A DNA stretch of 64,000 bases. It comes from Skermanella aerolata KACC 11604. Its GTDB lineage: Bacteria; Pseudomonadota; Alphaproteobacteria; Azospirillales; Azospirillaceae. Of this stretch, positions 56,032-64,000 are shown in pieces (position 1 is the first letter of the stretch; each line of letters starts with the position of its first letter). The translations under genes were made by a program, and so were the position numbers. The notes beneath the pieces were generated by a model. The model did not search any database. It saw nothing but the letters and a program-made list of their open reading frames with translations, and was not told the origin of the DNA. The stretch lies in contig NZ_AVFK01000006.1 of the NCBI RefSeq assembly GCF_000936425.1, forward strand, positions 1 to 64,000. The letters run 5' to 3'.

Positions 56032-56985
56032 ATGAATCAGAGAGACATTGAGTACTTCGTAAAGGTAGTCGAAGCCGGGAGCTTTTCTCAAGCAGCTATC
56101 AAGCTTGGCAAGACTCAACCTGTGCTGAGCCGGCATGTCCGCGATCTGGAGACGGATCTGCGTGTCTCATTACTTTACCGGAACGGGCGCGGCGTCGTCC
56201 TGACCGAAGCCGGCGAGCGGCTTTACGCCCGCGCCACCGCCATCCTCGAGCAGCTTGCCGAAGCCCGCAGCGAAATGCTCAACCTGTGCAAGGGCGGCAT
56301 CGACAGCGCCGCCATCGGGATGCCGCCCAGCGTCGCCCGCGTCCTCACGGTACCGCTCGCTCGCACCGTCTATGCCAGATTCCCCGATATCAAGCTGCGC
56401 TTCACCGAGGCCTTCAACGTCCATCTGCTGGAATGGCTATCCAGCGGAGCCATCGACCTCGCCATCCTCTACGCCAACGAAGCGACCCAGCGGCTCAACG
56501 CCGAACCGCTGATGACCGAGCGGATGCACCTGATCGCCCCGGCGGAGCGCGGCTGCCTGCCGCCACAGACGCCGGCCGCGGCTTTGGCCGAGCTTCCCCT
56601 GGTGCTGCCGAGCCGCCACAACGGGTTGCGCCAGCAGGTCGAAACCTGGGCCACCCGCCAGGGACTGCACCTGAACATCCGCGCCGAATGCGACTCGATC
56701 TCCTCCATGCTGCGGCTGGTCGAGGGCGACATGGGCCACACGATCCTTCCCGCAAGCGCCGTCCAGGCCGAGCTGGAAGCGGGAAAGCTGGTCAGTTCGC
56801 TGATCGTCGAACCTTTCCTGGAGCGCTCGCTGGTTCTGGCCATCCCCAGCAACCGAAGCGTCACGTCCGGCATGGGCGAGCTGGCGCGCCTGGTCAAGCG
56901 TCAGGTGCGCGCCCTCGGCACGCCGGCGGAACCCGTCTTCGCCCCGCCGCCGAAGGCAGCGCCTGAAATCCTGATGACCGCCTGA
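56032..56985 (+). CDS. LysR-family transcriptional regulator
   Basis: 317 residues. The N-terminal helix-turn-helix is canonical: QRDIEYFVKVVEAGSFSQAA then KTQPVLSRHVRDLETDLRVS. The effector domain follows from about 90 (IGMPPSVARVLTVPLARTV, PLVLPSRHNGLRQQVET, MLRLVEGDMGHTILPASAV). A GAGGGG ribosome-binding site precedes the ATG. It is 16 bases upstream of the FAD-dependent oxidase gene and may activate the downstream operon, co-transcribed with it. Confidence 0.9.
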   Translation: MNQRDIEYFVKVVEAGSFSQAAIKLGKTQPVLSRHVRDLETDLRVSLLYRNGRGVVLTEAGERLYARATAILEQLAEARSEMLNLCKGGIDSAAIGMPPSVARVLTVPLARTVYARFPDIKLRFTEAFNVHLLEWLSSGAIDLAILYANEATQRLNAEPLMTERMHLIAPAERGCLPPQTPAAALAELPLVLPSRHNGLRQQVETWATRQGLHLNIRAECDSISSMLRLVEGDMGHTILPASAVQAELEAGKLVSSLIVEPFLERSLVLAIPSNRSVTSGMGELARLVKRQVRALGTPAEPVFAPPPKAAPEILMTA

Positions 56986-57001
56986 AGACTGGATAACATT
57001 C

Positions 57002-58162
57002 ATGACCGATGTCGTCGTCGTCGGCGCCGGGATCAGCGGAGCCGCGAGCGCCTACGAACTTGCTAGGCGGGGCTTCCGTGTGACCTTGCTGGACCGCTAC
57101 TCGCCGGCCGCCATGGCGTCGGGCTGGACGCTCGCCGGCGTCCGGCAGTCGGGCCGCCATCCCGCCGAACTGCCGCTGGCGACCGCCGCCGTTCAGCGCT
57201 GGGCCGGGCTGGCCGATGAACTGGAGGGCGAAACCCGCTACCGCCGCAACGGCAACCTCCGCCTCGCGCGGACCGCCGAGGAAGTGCCCGTCATCCGCAG
57301 CCTGGTCGAGCAGCAGTCGGCCGCCGGACTGGACGTTGCGCTGCTCACCGACACGGCCGATATCCAGGCCGTCGCTCCCGCAGTGTCGGACCGGGTCATG
57401 GCCGCCTCCTGGTGCCCCAGCGACGGCTCCGCCGATCCGCGCGCGACAGTGCTCTCCTATGTCGCGGCTGCGCAAAGATTGGGCGTCGAGATGCGGTTCG
57501 GCGAACAAGTGCGCCGGATCGAAACCGTCGAAGGCCACGTCACCGGTATCGCCACCGATGCCGGCATGATCGCAGCAAGCCACGTCGTCGTCTGCGCCGG
57601 CATCTTCGGCAACGAGCTGCTCGAACCGCTCGGGCTGGCCGTGCCCCTCCAGGTCCCGATGGTCACCGTACTCCGCTCGGTCCCGATGCCGGCGGCGCTG
57701 GGACCGGTGATCGGCGTCGCCAACGCCGACTGCGCCGGACGGCAGGAAGTTGACGGCCGTTTCCGCGTCACCAGCGGCCTGGAAACATGGCATGGCGACA
57801 TCGATCACGATGGACCGAGACCGGCGGTACGTCCGACCATGCGCAGCATCGCCGAGGTGGTCCGCCTGTTCGGCGAGGTGGTCCCCGCCTTCAAGGACGC
57901 CCGCATGGACGAGACATGGGCCGGCCTGATCGACCTGACGCCCGACGGCCTTCCCGTGATCGACTCGCCGGCCGGGTTGGACGGCCTGACCGTCGCCATG
58001 GGCTTCTCCGGGCACGGCTTTTGCTTAGGTCCCGTGACCGGAACGATCGTCGCCGACCTCGTGGAAACGCGGCGGACGCCATTCCCGATCACTCCCTTCG
58101 CCCTCGACCGCTTCACCGATCGCAAGCAGGTCGCCTTCGAACCCCTGAGCCTGCACGGCTGA
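57002..58162 (+). CDS. FAD-dependent oxidoreductase (D-amino acid/glycine oxidase type)
   Basis: 386 residues of the DAO family. The FAD-binding start is DVVVVGAGISGAASAYELAR with LLDRYSPA; GWTLAGVRQSGRHPAELPLA is the substrate-domain entry. A C-terminal closing block PVIDSPAGLDGLTVAMGFSG is followed by HGFCLGPVTGTIVADLV. The enzyme probably oxidises an amine or amino acid imported by the following ABC system. It is preceded by the LysR gene and followed after 108 bases by the substrate-binding protein gene. Confidence 0.88.
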   Translation: MTDVVVVGAGISGAASAYELARRGFRVTLLDRYSPAAMASGWTLAGVRQSGRHPAELPLATAAVQRWAGLADELEGETRYRRNGNLRLARTAEEVPVIRSLVEQQSAAGLDVALLTDTADIQAVAPAVSDRVMAASWCPSDGSADPRATVLSYVAAAQRLGVEMRFGEQVRRIETVEGHVTGIATDAGMIAASHVVVCAGIFGNELLEPLGLAVPLQVPMVTVLRSVPMPAALGPVIGVANADCAGRQEVDGRFRVTSGLETWHGDIDHDGPRPAVRPTMRSIAEVVRLFGEVVPAFKDARMDETWAGLIDLTPDGLPVIDSPAGLDGLTVAMGFSGHGFCLGPVTGTIVADLVETRRTPFPITPFALDRFTDRKQVAFEPLSLHG

Positions 58163-58270
58163 ACCGACCAGCCGCGCATTCCATCAACAATAAGACGCAA
58201 AACCGGACCAAGCGGAAGAGACACCAAAACAACCGCATCCGGCACTTCTTCCAGACAGGGAAGGTTATCC

Positions 58271-59818
58271 GTGAAGAACTTTCAGCTCATCCTCTGTACC
58301 GCCCTGCTCGCAGGTCTACTCGGCAGCACCGGCGCCCATGCCCAAGGCACCCATCTCCGCATCGCGGCGGCCGGCAACGATCTCGGCACGCTCGACCCCC
58401 ATCGCGCCACGGCGACGCCGGATATCGGGGTGGTGTCGATGATCTTCAACGGCCTCGTCCGCATCACGCCGGGCAAGGCCAACCCCGAGGCGGTCGAGCC
58501 GGATCTGGCGACGAGCTGGACCAGTTCCGACGATAAGCTGTCCTGGACCTTCACCCTGCGCGACGACGTCCAGTGCCACGGTGGCGGCAAGCTGACCGCC
58601 GACGATGTCGTCTATTCGCTGAAGCGCGCGGCATCCAAGGACAAGTCCAGCTTCTTCGCCGAATATTCCGCCTTCCAGGCGGTCGAGGCGGTCGATCCGA
58701 AGACCGTCAAGATCACGCTGTCGAAGCCGGTGCCAGGATTGCTGGGACTGCTGGTGCCCTACCACGGCGGCAACATCGTCTGCAAGGCGGCGGCCGAGCA
58801 GGCCGGCGACGGCTTCGCCCGCAAGCCGGCCGGGACTGGACCGTTCGAGTTCGTCGAATACCAGCCGCAGCAGTTCGTCAAGCTGAAGGCGAACGAGGCC
58901 TATTTCCGGGGATCGCCGCAGATCAAGGAAATCACCTACCGCTACATCCTGTCCGACGCCAGCCGCGACCTGGCCTATCAGTCCGGCGAGATCGACCTGT
59001 CCTACGGCCGGCAGGACGACAACTGGATCAAGCGGATGCGCCAGCTTCCCAATTCCAAGGTCGGCGTCTTCGGACCGGGCGAGCTGTACAACGTCCACCT
59101 CAACATGACGCAGAAGCCGCTCGACGACGTCCGTGTCCGGCAGGCCATCGCCCATGCCGTCCAGCGCCCCGCGCTCGCCAAATACAAGGGGCAGGAGATC
59201 GCGCGCGAAGCCGACAGCGTCGTACCGCAGGGCTATCTGGGCCACGAGAGCGTCGGTTTGGCCGACTACAGCCCCGACAAGGCGAAGAAGCTGCTGGCCG
59301 AGGCGGGCTATCCCGACGGCGTCACGATCAACGCCATCCAGACCACTCTGCCCTCCATGATGAACACGATGCAGGCTGTTCAGGCGCAGTTGAAGGCATC
59401 CGGCATCACGCTCAACCTGGCCCCGGTCGATCACCCGACCTTCCATTCGCAGATCCGTCAGGACCTGTCGCAGGTCGTGCTCTACGCCGCCGCCCGCTTC
59501 CCGGTCGCCGACACCTACCTGACGCAGTTCTACGAATCCGATGCCATCGTCGGCAAGCCGTCCGCCGTCACCAACTTCTCCCATTGCGGCGTCGCCGACG
59601 CGGAGATCAAGGCCGCCCGGACGGAGACCGACGCCGACAAGCAGAAGGCCCTGTGGGCCGAGGCCCAGCGCAAGATCGTCGATCAGGTCTGCTCGGTCCC
59701 GGTGTTCGAAATGCTCCAGGCCTGGGCCTGGAAGGAAAGCCTGGACTTCGGCTACCCGGTCGAAGGCTCGCTCAGCCTGATCCCGCCGGTCACCGAGAAG
59801 ACCCGCTTCGTGAACTGA
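58271..59818 (+). CDS. ABC transporter substrate-binding protein, family 5 (peptide/opine type)
   Basis: 515 residues. Signal peptide 1-24 (FQLILCTALLAGLLGSTGAH, cleavage after AHA) shows it is periplasmic. The SBP family 5 fold is shown by TLDPHRATATPDIGVVSMIF, LATSWTSSDDKLSWTFTLRD, DDVVYSLKRA and PAGTGPFEFVEYQPQQFVKL. Family members bind di-/oligopeptides, nickel, opines or other amino-acid derivatives. GTG 58271 is used as start because it directly precedes the signal peptide. Two permease genes and an ATPase gene follow in order. Confidence 0.92.
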   Translation: MKNFQLILCTALLAGLLGSTGAHAQGTHLRIAAAGNDLGTLDPHRATATPDIGVVSMIFNGLVRITPGKANPEAVEPDLATSWTSSDDKLSWTFTLRDDVQCHGGGKLTADDVVYSLKRAASKDKSSFFAEYSAFQAVEAVDPKTVKITLSKPVPGLLGLLVPYHGGNIVCKAAAEQAGDGFARKPAGTGPFEFVEYQPQQFVKLKANEAYFRGSPQIKEITYRYILSDASRDLAYQSGEIDLSYGRQDDNWIKRMRQLPNSKVGVFGPGELYNVHLNMTQKPLDDVRVRQAIAHAVQRPALAKYKGQEIAREADSVVPQGYLGHESVGLADYSPDKAKKLLAEAGYPDGVTINAIQTTLPSMMNTMQAVQAQLKASGITLNLAPVDHPTFHSQIRQDLSQVVLYAAARFPVADTYLTQFYESDAIVGKPSAVTNFSHCGVADAEIKAARTETDADKQKALWAEAQRKIVDQVCSVPVFEMLQAWAWKESLDFGYPVEGSLSLIPPVTEKTRFVN

Positions 59819-59855
59819 CCTCCGCATCCAGGAACCGAAAATCCAGGAACCGACA

Positions 59856-60797
59856 ATGACAGCCTTCATCCTGAAGAGGATCGGCTTCGCCGTCATCACG
59901 CTGTTCGCGGTGCTCACGCTGGTCTTCTTCATCGTGCGGGTGCTGCCCGGCGACCCGGCCTCCGTCGTGCTGGGCGATCAGGCGAGTGCCGCCAGCATCG
60001 AGGCCATGCGCCAGAAGCTCGGCCTCGACCAGCCGATGGTGTTCCAGTACCTCGATTTCCTGGGCGGCGTGGTCCGGGGCGACTGGGGCGTCTCGATGGC
60101 GACCGGCAGGCCGGTGGTGGCGGAAGTCCTCAACGTGCTGCCCTACACGATCGAGTTGACGGTAGCGGCGCTGATCCTCGGCCTCGCCTTCGGCGTGCCC
60201 ATGGGCATCTGGGCGGCGGTCAACCGCAACCGCATTCCCGACTACCTGACGCGCATCGTCTCGCTGCTGGGGCTGTCGGCCCCGGCCTTCGTCTCGGCGG
60301 TGATCCTGCTCCTGCTGTTCGCGATCCAGTTCCGCTGGTTTCCGGTGATCAGCTCGGGCCAGGACACCAGTCTGGGCGGCAAGCTGCGCGACTTGGCGCT
60401 GCCCGCCGTCAATCTAGGCCTGATCATGGCGGCCTACATCACCCGCGTCACGCGGTCGGCCATGCTGGAGGTGCTGAGCCAGGACTACGTCCGGACGGCG
60501 CGGGCCAAGGGCGTCCCGAACAACGTCGTGGTCTGGCGGCACGCCTTCCGCAACTCGTTGATCCCGGTCGTCACCGTCGTCGGTCTCTACCTCGGCATCC
60601 TGATCGGCAATTCGGTGCTGACCGAGATCGTCTTCAACCGGCCGGGCCTGGGCAAGCTGATCGTCGGGGCGCTGGGGCAGCGGGACTACACGATGCTTCA
60701 GGGCATGATGGTGATCTACACCTTCATCGTCGTCGTCGTTAACCTCCTCACCGACCTCGTCTATGGGCTGGTCGATCCCAGGGTGCAGTACCGATGA
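59856..60797 (+). CDS. ABC transporter permease, DppB/OppB type
   Basis: 313 residues, six membrane spans. MTAFILKRIGFAVITLFAVL and FFIVRVLPGDPASVVLGDQA are the standard opening of DppB-type permeases. The coupling loop is DYVRTARAKGVPNNVVVWRH, and NRPGLGKLIVGALGQRDYTM closes the protein. It pairs with the next permease, with which its stop overlaps (ATGA). Confidence 0.93.
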   Translation: MTAFILKRIGFAVITLFAVLTLVFFIVRVLPGDPASVVLGDQASAASIEAMRQKLGLDQPMVFQYLDFLGGVVRGDWGVSMATGRPVVAEVLNVLPYTIELTVAALILGLAFGVPMGIWAAVNRNRIPDYLTRIVSLLGLSAPAFVSAVILLLLFAIQFRWFPVISSGQDTSLGGKLRDLALPAVNLGLIMAAYITRVTRSAMLEVLSQDYVRTARAKGVPNNVVVWRHAFRNSLIPVVTVVGLYLGILIGNSVLTEIVFNRPGLGKLIVGALGQRDYTMLQGMMVIYTFIVVVVNLLTDLVYGLVDPRVQYR

Positions 60798-61708
60798 CCG
60801 GCAGCACGGAGAAACGCATGGCCCCCGCCCGCTTCGGACAATCGGAACTGGGCGCCGTCGCGACGATGGCGTGGCGCGCCACCGCCCGCGCCTTCCGGAT
60901 GAACGCCACGACATCTATCGGCGCCATCGCGCTATTGATAATCGTCCTGTCGGCGCTGCTGGCGCCCTGGATCGCCCCCTACGATCCGCTCGAGCAAAAC
61001 ATCCTCGAATCGCTCCAGCCGTCGTCGGCCCTGCACTGGCTCGGCACCGACTATTATGGCCGCGACACCCTGTCGCGCATTCTGTATGGCGCGCGGCTGT
61101 CGCTGCTGATCGGATTGCTGTCGATCCTGCTGGCGGTGGTGGTCGGCACGCTGATCGGGCTGGTTTCCGGCTATTTCGGCGGCAAGCTGGACATCGTCAT
61201 CATGCAGGTGATGGACGTGATCCTGGCGTTCCCGTCGCTGATCCTCGGCCTGATCCTGGTCGCGATGCTGGGCGCCAGCGTCACCAACCTGATCCTCGCC
61301 ATCGCCTTTACGGCGATTCCCGCCTTTGCTCGCATCGCGCGGGCGCCGACGATTGCCCTGCGGGAGCGGGAATTCGTCCAGGCCGGGCGGGCGCTGGGTT
61401 ATTCCGACAGCAGGATCATGTTCCGCCACCTGCTGCCCAACATCGTCCCCGACGTGCTGGTGATGGCGTCGCTCTGGATGGCGACCGCCGTCCGGGTCGA
61501 AGCCTCGCTCGCCTTCATCGGTCTCAGCGTCGCACCGCCTACGCCTACCTGGGGCGGCATGGTGCGCGAGGGCTTCGAGAACATACTCGATAGCTACGCG
61601 CTGGCCCTGTTCCCCAGCCTCGCGGTGCTGATCCTGGTGCTGGCCCTCAACCTGATCGGCGACGGCTTGCGCGACGCGATCGACCCCAATCTGAGGACCG
61701 AGTCATGA
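60794..61708 (+). CDS. ABC transporter permease, DppC/OppC type
   Basis: 304 residues. It shows the DppC pattern: long cytoplasmic N-terminus, first span ALLIIVLSALLAPWIAPYDP, HWLGTDYYGRDTLSRILYGA, then the coupling loop FVQAGRALGYSDSRIMFRHL and TPTWGGMVREGFENI. It is translationally coupled on both sides (60794/60797 and 61705/61708). Confidence 0.93.
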   Translation: MTGSTEKRMAPARFGQSELGAVATMAWRATARAFRMNATTSIGAIALLIIVLSALLAPWIAPYDPLEQNILESLQPSSALHWLGTDYYGRDTLSRILYGARLSLLIGLLSILLAVVVGTLIGLVSGYFGGKLDIVIMQVMDVILAFPSLILGLILVAMLGASVTNLILAIAFTAIPAFARIARAPTIALREREFVQAGRALGYSDSRIMFRHLLPNIVPDVLVMASLWMATAVRVEASLAFIGLSVAPPTPTWGGMVREGFENILDSYALALFPSLAVLILVLALNLIGDGLRDAIDPNLRTES

Positions 61709-63480
61709 CCGGAACCGTGGAACCGGTGCTAGCCGTCGACGGACTGCGGATCGAGTTCGGCGGGCGAAGCGTCGTCGAGGACTTAAGCTTCTCGGTCGAT
61801 GCCGGCGAGACCGTCGCCGTAGTCGGCGAATCCGGCTCCGGCAAGAGCGTCACCGCCCTGTCGATCCTGCGCCTGCTGCCGTCCACCGCCCGGATGAGCG
61901 GTAGCATCCGGCTTGCCGGCCGCGACCTCCTGCCGCTGTCGGAACCGCAGATGCGGGAAGTCAGGGGCGGTCAGGTCAGCATGATCTTCCAGGAGCCGAT
62001 GACTAGCCTGAACCCCGTCCTGCCCGTCGGTTTCCAGGTCAAGGAGGCGCTTCGCTACCACAGCCGGGGCAGCGACAAGGACTGCGAGGCGGAGGCGCTC
62101 CGCCTGTTCGACCGCGTCCGCATCCCCGACGCCAAGCGCCGCTTCAACCAGCACCCGCACACCTTCTCCGGCGGCATGCGGCAGCGGGTCATGATCGCGA
62201 TGGCTCTCGCCTGCCGTCCCAAGCTGCTGATCGCGGACGAGCCGACGACGGCCCTGGACGTCACGGTCCAGGCCCAGATCCTCGACCTGCTGCGGGACTT
62301 GCAGCGGGAGACGGGAACCGCCGTCCTGTTCATCACCCACGACATGGGCGTGGTGGCTCAGATCAGCGACCGCGTGCTGGTGATGCGGCACGGCAGGCTG
62401 GTCGAAAGCGGCACGGCGGAGAGCGTCTTCGGCGCACCCCGGCACCCTTATACGAAGATGCTGCTGGCGGCGGTGCCGCGCCTGGGCGACATGGCGGGTT
62501 CGACCGGACCGCGCCGCTTCGGCGAGGCCGCCGCCGGCACCAAGGCCCCGAAACTCGAGCGTAAGCCGATCCTGGAAGTCCGCGATCTCGTCACGCGCTT
62601 TCCGGTCAAGGGCGGCTTCTTCAACCGGACGGTCGGCAATGTCCACGCGGTCGAGCGCGTCTCGTTTACGGTACGGGAGGGCGAGACCCTGGCGCTGGTC
62701 GGCGAGTCCGGCTGCGGCAAGTCCACGACGGGCCGCAGCATCCTGCGGCTGGTCGAGCCTGCCGCCGGTTCGGTCCGCTTCGACGGGGAGGACATCCTGA
62801 AGCTGGACAAACGGGCGCTCCAGGCGGCGCGGCGAAAGATCCAGATGATCTTCCAAGACCCTTTCGGCTCGCTCGACCCGCGCCAGACGGTCGGCTCCGC
62901 CATTGCGGAACCGATGCTGCTGCACGGCATCGCGAACAAACGCGAAGTCCGCGACAAGGTGGCCTATCTGCTCCAGCGCGTCGGGCTGGAACCCGTCCAC
63001 GCCACCCGCTTCCCCCATGAATTCAGCGGCGGCCAGCGGCAGCGCCTGTGCATCGCGCGTGCCCTGGCGCTTCAGCCGAAGCTGGTCATCGCGGACGAGG
63101 CAGTGTCGGCCCTGGACGTCTCGATCAAGGCGCAGGTGATCGACCTGCTGCTCGACCTTCAGGACGAATTCAACTTGGCCTACCTGTTCATCAGCCACGA
63201 CATGGCGGTGGTCGAACGGGTAAGCCACCGGGTCGCCGTGATGTACCTGGGCGAGATCGTCGAGATCGGCCCCCGCGCCGACGTCATCGGCAACCCGCGC
63301 CACGACTACACCCGCCGATTGCTCGCCGCCGTTCCGGTCCCCGACCCACGTCGCCGGACACTTGACCGCGCTCCCCTCGGCGAGGAGTTGCGCAGCCCGA
63401 TCCGGCCCCTGAACCACACGCCGGATGCGCGGAACTTCATCGAAGTGACGCCGGGCCATTTCGTTCAGGCCAGCGTTTGA
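61705..63480 (+). CDS. Fused dual-domain ABC transporter ATPase (DppD-DppF type)
   Basis: 591 residues with two complete nucleotide-binding domains. First: [15 protein letters not shown] (Walker A), [15 protein letters not shown] (signature), [12 protein letters not shown] (Walker B). Second, from about residue 290: [42 protein letters not shown]. Each carries the oligopeptide C-terminal extension (for example [15 protein letters not shown]). Family 5 importers usually have two separate ATPases; fused versions such as GsiA/YejF-like are also known. It energises the two upstream permeases. Confidence 0.93.
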   Translation: MTGTVEPVLAVDGLRIEFGGRSVVEDLSFSVDAGETVAVVGESGSGKSVTALSILRLLPSTARMSGSIRLAGRDLLPLSEPQMREVRGGQVSMIFQEPMTSLNPVLPVGFQVKEALRYHSRGSDKDCEAEALRLFDRVRIPDAKRRFNQHPHTFSGGMRQRVMIAMALACRPKLLIADEPTTALDVTVQAQILDLLRDLQRETGTAVLFITHDMGVVAQISDRVLVMRHGRLVESGTAESVFGAPRHPYTKMLLAAVPRLGDMAGSTGPRRFGEAAAGTKAPKLERKPILEVRDLVTRFPVKGGFFNRTVGNVHAVERVSFTVREGETLALVGESGCGKSTTGRSILRLVEPAAGSVRFDGEDILKLDKRALQAARRKIQMIFQDPFGSLDPRQTVGSAIAEPMLLHGIANKREVRDKVAYLLQRVGLEPVHATRFPHEFSGGQRQRLCIARALALQPKLVIADEAVSALDVSIKAQVIDLLLDLQDEFNLAYLFISHDMAVVERVSHRVAVMYLGEIVEIGPRADVIGNPRHDYTRRLLAAVPVPDPRRRTLDRAPLGEELRSPIRPLNHTPDARNFIEVTPGHFVQASV

Positions 63481-63493
63481 CCTGAAAGAACCG

Positions 63494-64000
63494 ATGGAGG
63501 AATCGTTGAGCCAGACAGTTTCGTGGGGCGTCCTGAGCACCGCCAAGATCGCGCGCGAGAAGGTGATCCCCGCCATGCAGCGCGGCACACTGAGCCGCAT
63601 CGACGCCATCGCGTCGCGCGACGCCGTCAAGGCGGCCGAAACGGCGGCGTCCCTTGGCATTCCCAAATCCTACGGCAGCTACGAGGAGCTGCTGGCCGAC
63701 CCGGACATCCAGGCCGTCTACAACGCCCTGCCCAACCACCTCCACGTGCCCTGGACCCTCAAGGCGCTGGAAGCGGGCAAGCACGTGCTCTGTGAAAAGC
63801 CGGTTGCCCTGTCGGCAGCAGAAGCCGCCGAGATCACCGAGGCGCAGGCCCGCACCGGCCTCGTCGTGGCCGAAGCCTTCATGGTGCGCCACCATCCGCA
63901 ATGGCGGCGTGCCCGCGAGATCGCCGCGAGCGGCAGGATCGGCGAGGTTCGCGCAATCCAGACCTTCTTTTCCTACTACCTGACCGATCCGGACAACGTC
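63494..64000 (+). CDS. Gfo/Idh/MocA-family oxidoreductase, truncated by window end
   Basis: The reading continues to the last base without a stop, so only the N-terminal 169 residues are visible. SWGVLSTAKIAREKVIPAMQ is the NAD(P)-binding start, AIASRDAVKAAETAASLGIP follows, then YNALPNHLHVPWTLKALEAG, HVLCEKPVALSAAEA with the conserved EKP motif, and VVAEAFMVRHHPQW. The family oxidises or reduces sugars, inositols and related compounds. Either the ATG at 63494 or a TTG at 63506 with GGAGG five bases upstream is the start. It is 13 bases after the ATPase gene, so probably in the same operon. Confidence 0.88.
   Translation, partial: MEESLSQTVSWGVLSTAKIAREKVIPAMQRGTLSRIDAIASRDAVKAAETAASLGIPKSYGSYEELLADPDIQAVYNALPNHLHVPWTLKALEAGKHVLCEKPVALSAAEAAEITEAQARTGLVVAEAFMVRHHPQWRRAREIAASGRIGEVRAIQTFFSYYLTDPDNV

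Noticed and set aside
58316-63666. Long reverse frames opposite the peptide transporter operon
   Set aside because: The plus-strand genes have complete ABC transporter motifs and translational coupling; the reverse frames are GC-driven shadows.

Overview
The window looks like chromosome (or large replicon) of a high-GC alphaproteobacterium, most likely a Rhodospirillales/Azospirillum-Skermanella type organism. This is inference from codon use, the gene families and the very frequent ATGA/GTGA start-stop overlaps; no rRNA or marker gene is present. About 53 kb is a cell-surface glycan and secretion locus. The last 9 kb is an unrelated peptide-type ABC transport and catabolic operon.

Layout. 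(1) 0.7-9.0 kb: a visibly AT-richer block with a large two-domain GT2 glycosyltransferase, a GT-C-like membrane protein, a decayed IS701-family element (5412-6742) and a second GT-C-like membrane protein on the minus strand that is broken by a T9 homopolymer. (2) 9.0-15.5 kb, minus strand: a tightly overlapped operon of UbiA-HAD fusion, DprE1-like FAD oxidase, DprE2-like SDR, extended SDR, flavin oxidoreductase and GtrA. It closely resembles the mycobacterial polyprenyl-phospho-arabinose route. (3) 15.8-19.3 kb: dTDP-L-rhamnose operon in the order rfbC-rfbB-rfbD-rfbA. (4) 19.9-25.7 kb: RgpF-like protein, DUF2142 membrane protein, two methyltransferases and a GT4 enzyme. (5) 26.0-29.1 kb: an RTX calcium-binding protein built on six exact 375-bp units, closed by a terminator. 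(6) 29.2-43.3 kb: four large multidomain glycosyltransferases and a small protein with ChW-like repeats. (7) 43.5-47.3 kb: a lower-GC minus-strand group of two methyltransferases, a GT8-like transferase and an FkbM methyltransferase. (8) 47.5-49.8 kb: four small genes resembling a phage tail-fibre cassette, followed by a perfect 17-bp hairpin. (9) 50.0-55.1 kb: type I secretion ABC exporter with a degenerate C39-like domain, HlyD-type adaptor and a Sel1-repeat protein. (10) 55.1-64.0 kb: IclR and LysR regulators, FAD-dependent amino-acid-oxidase-like enzyme, oligopeptide-type ABC importer and a Gfo/Idh/MocA oxidoreductase cut by the window end.

How it may work together (inference): rhamnose and probably arabinose donors feed a set of glycosyltransferases and methyltransferases that build a decorated surface polysaccharide or glycosylate a surface protein. 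The RTX protein is a natural substrate for the type I exporter about 21 kb away. No Wzx, Wzy, Wza or TolC homologue is visible, so polymer export or the outer-membrane channel must be encoded elsewhere.

The most unusual signal is a beta-rich module of about 70-95 residues with a Gly-Trp-(Ala/Val/Ile) signature. It recurs in roughly ten to twelve copies in six otherwise unrelated enzymes of the locus: four glycosyltransferases, one methyltransferase and one GT-C membrane protein. It may be a common docking or glycan-binding domain that organises this assembly line.
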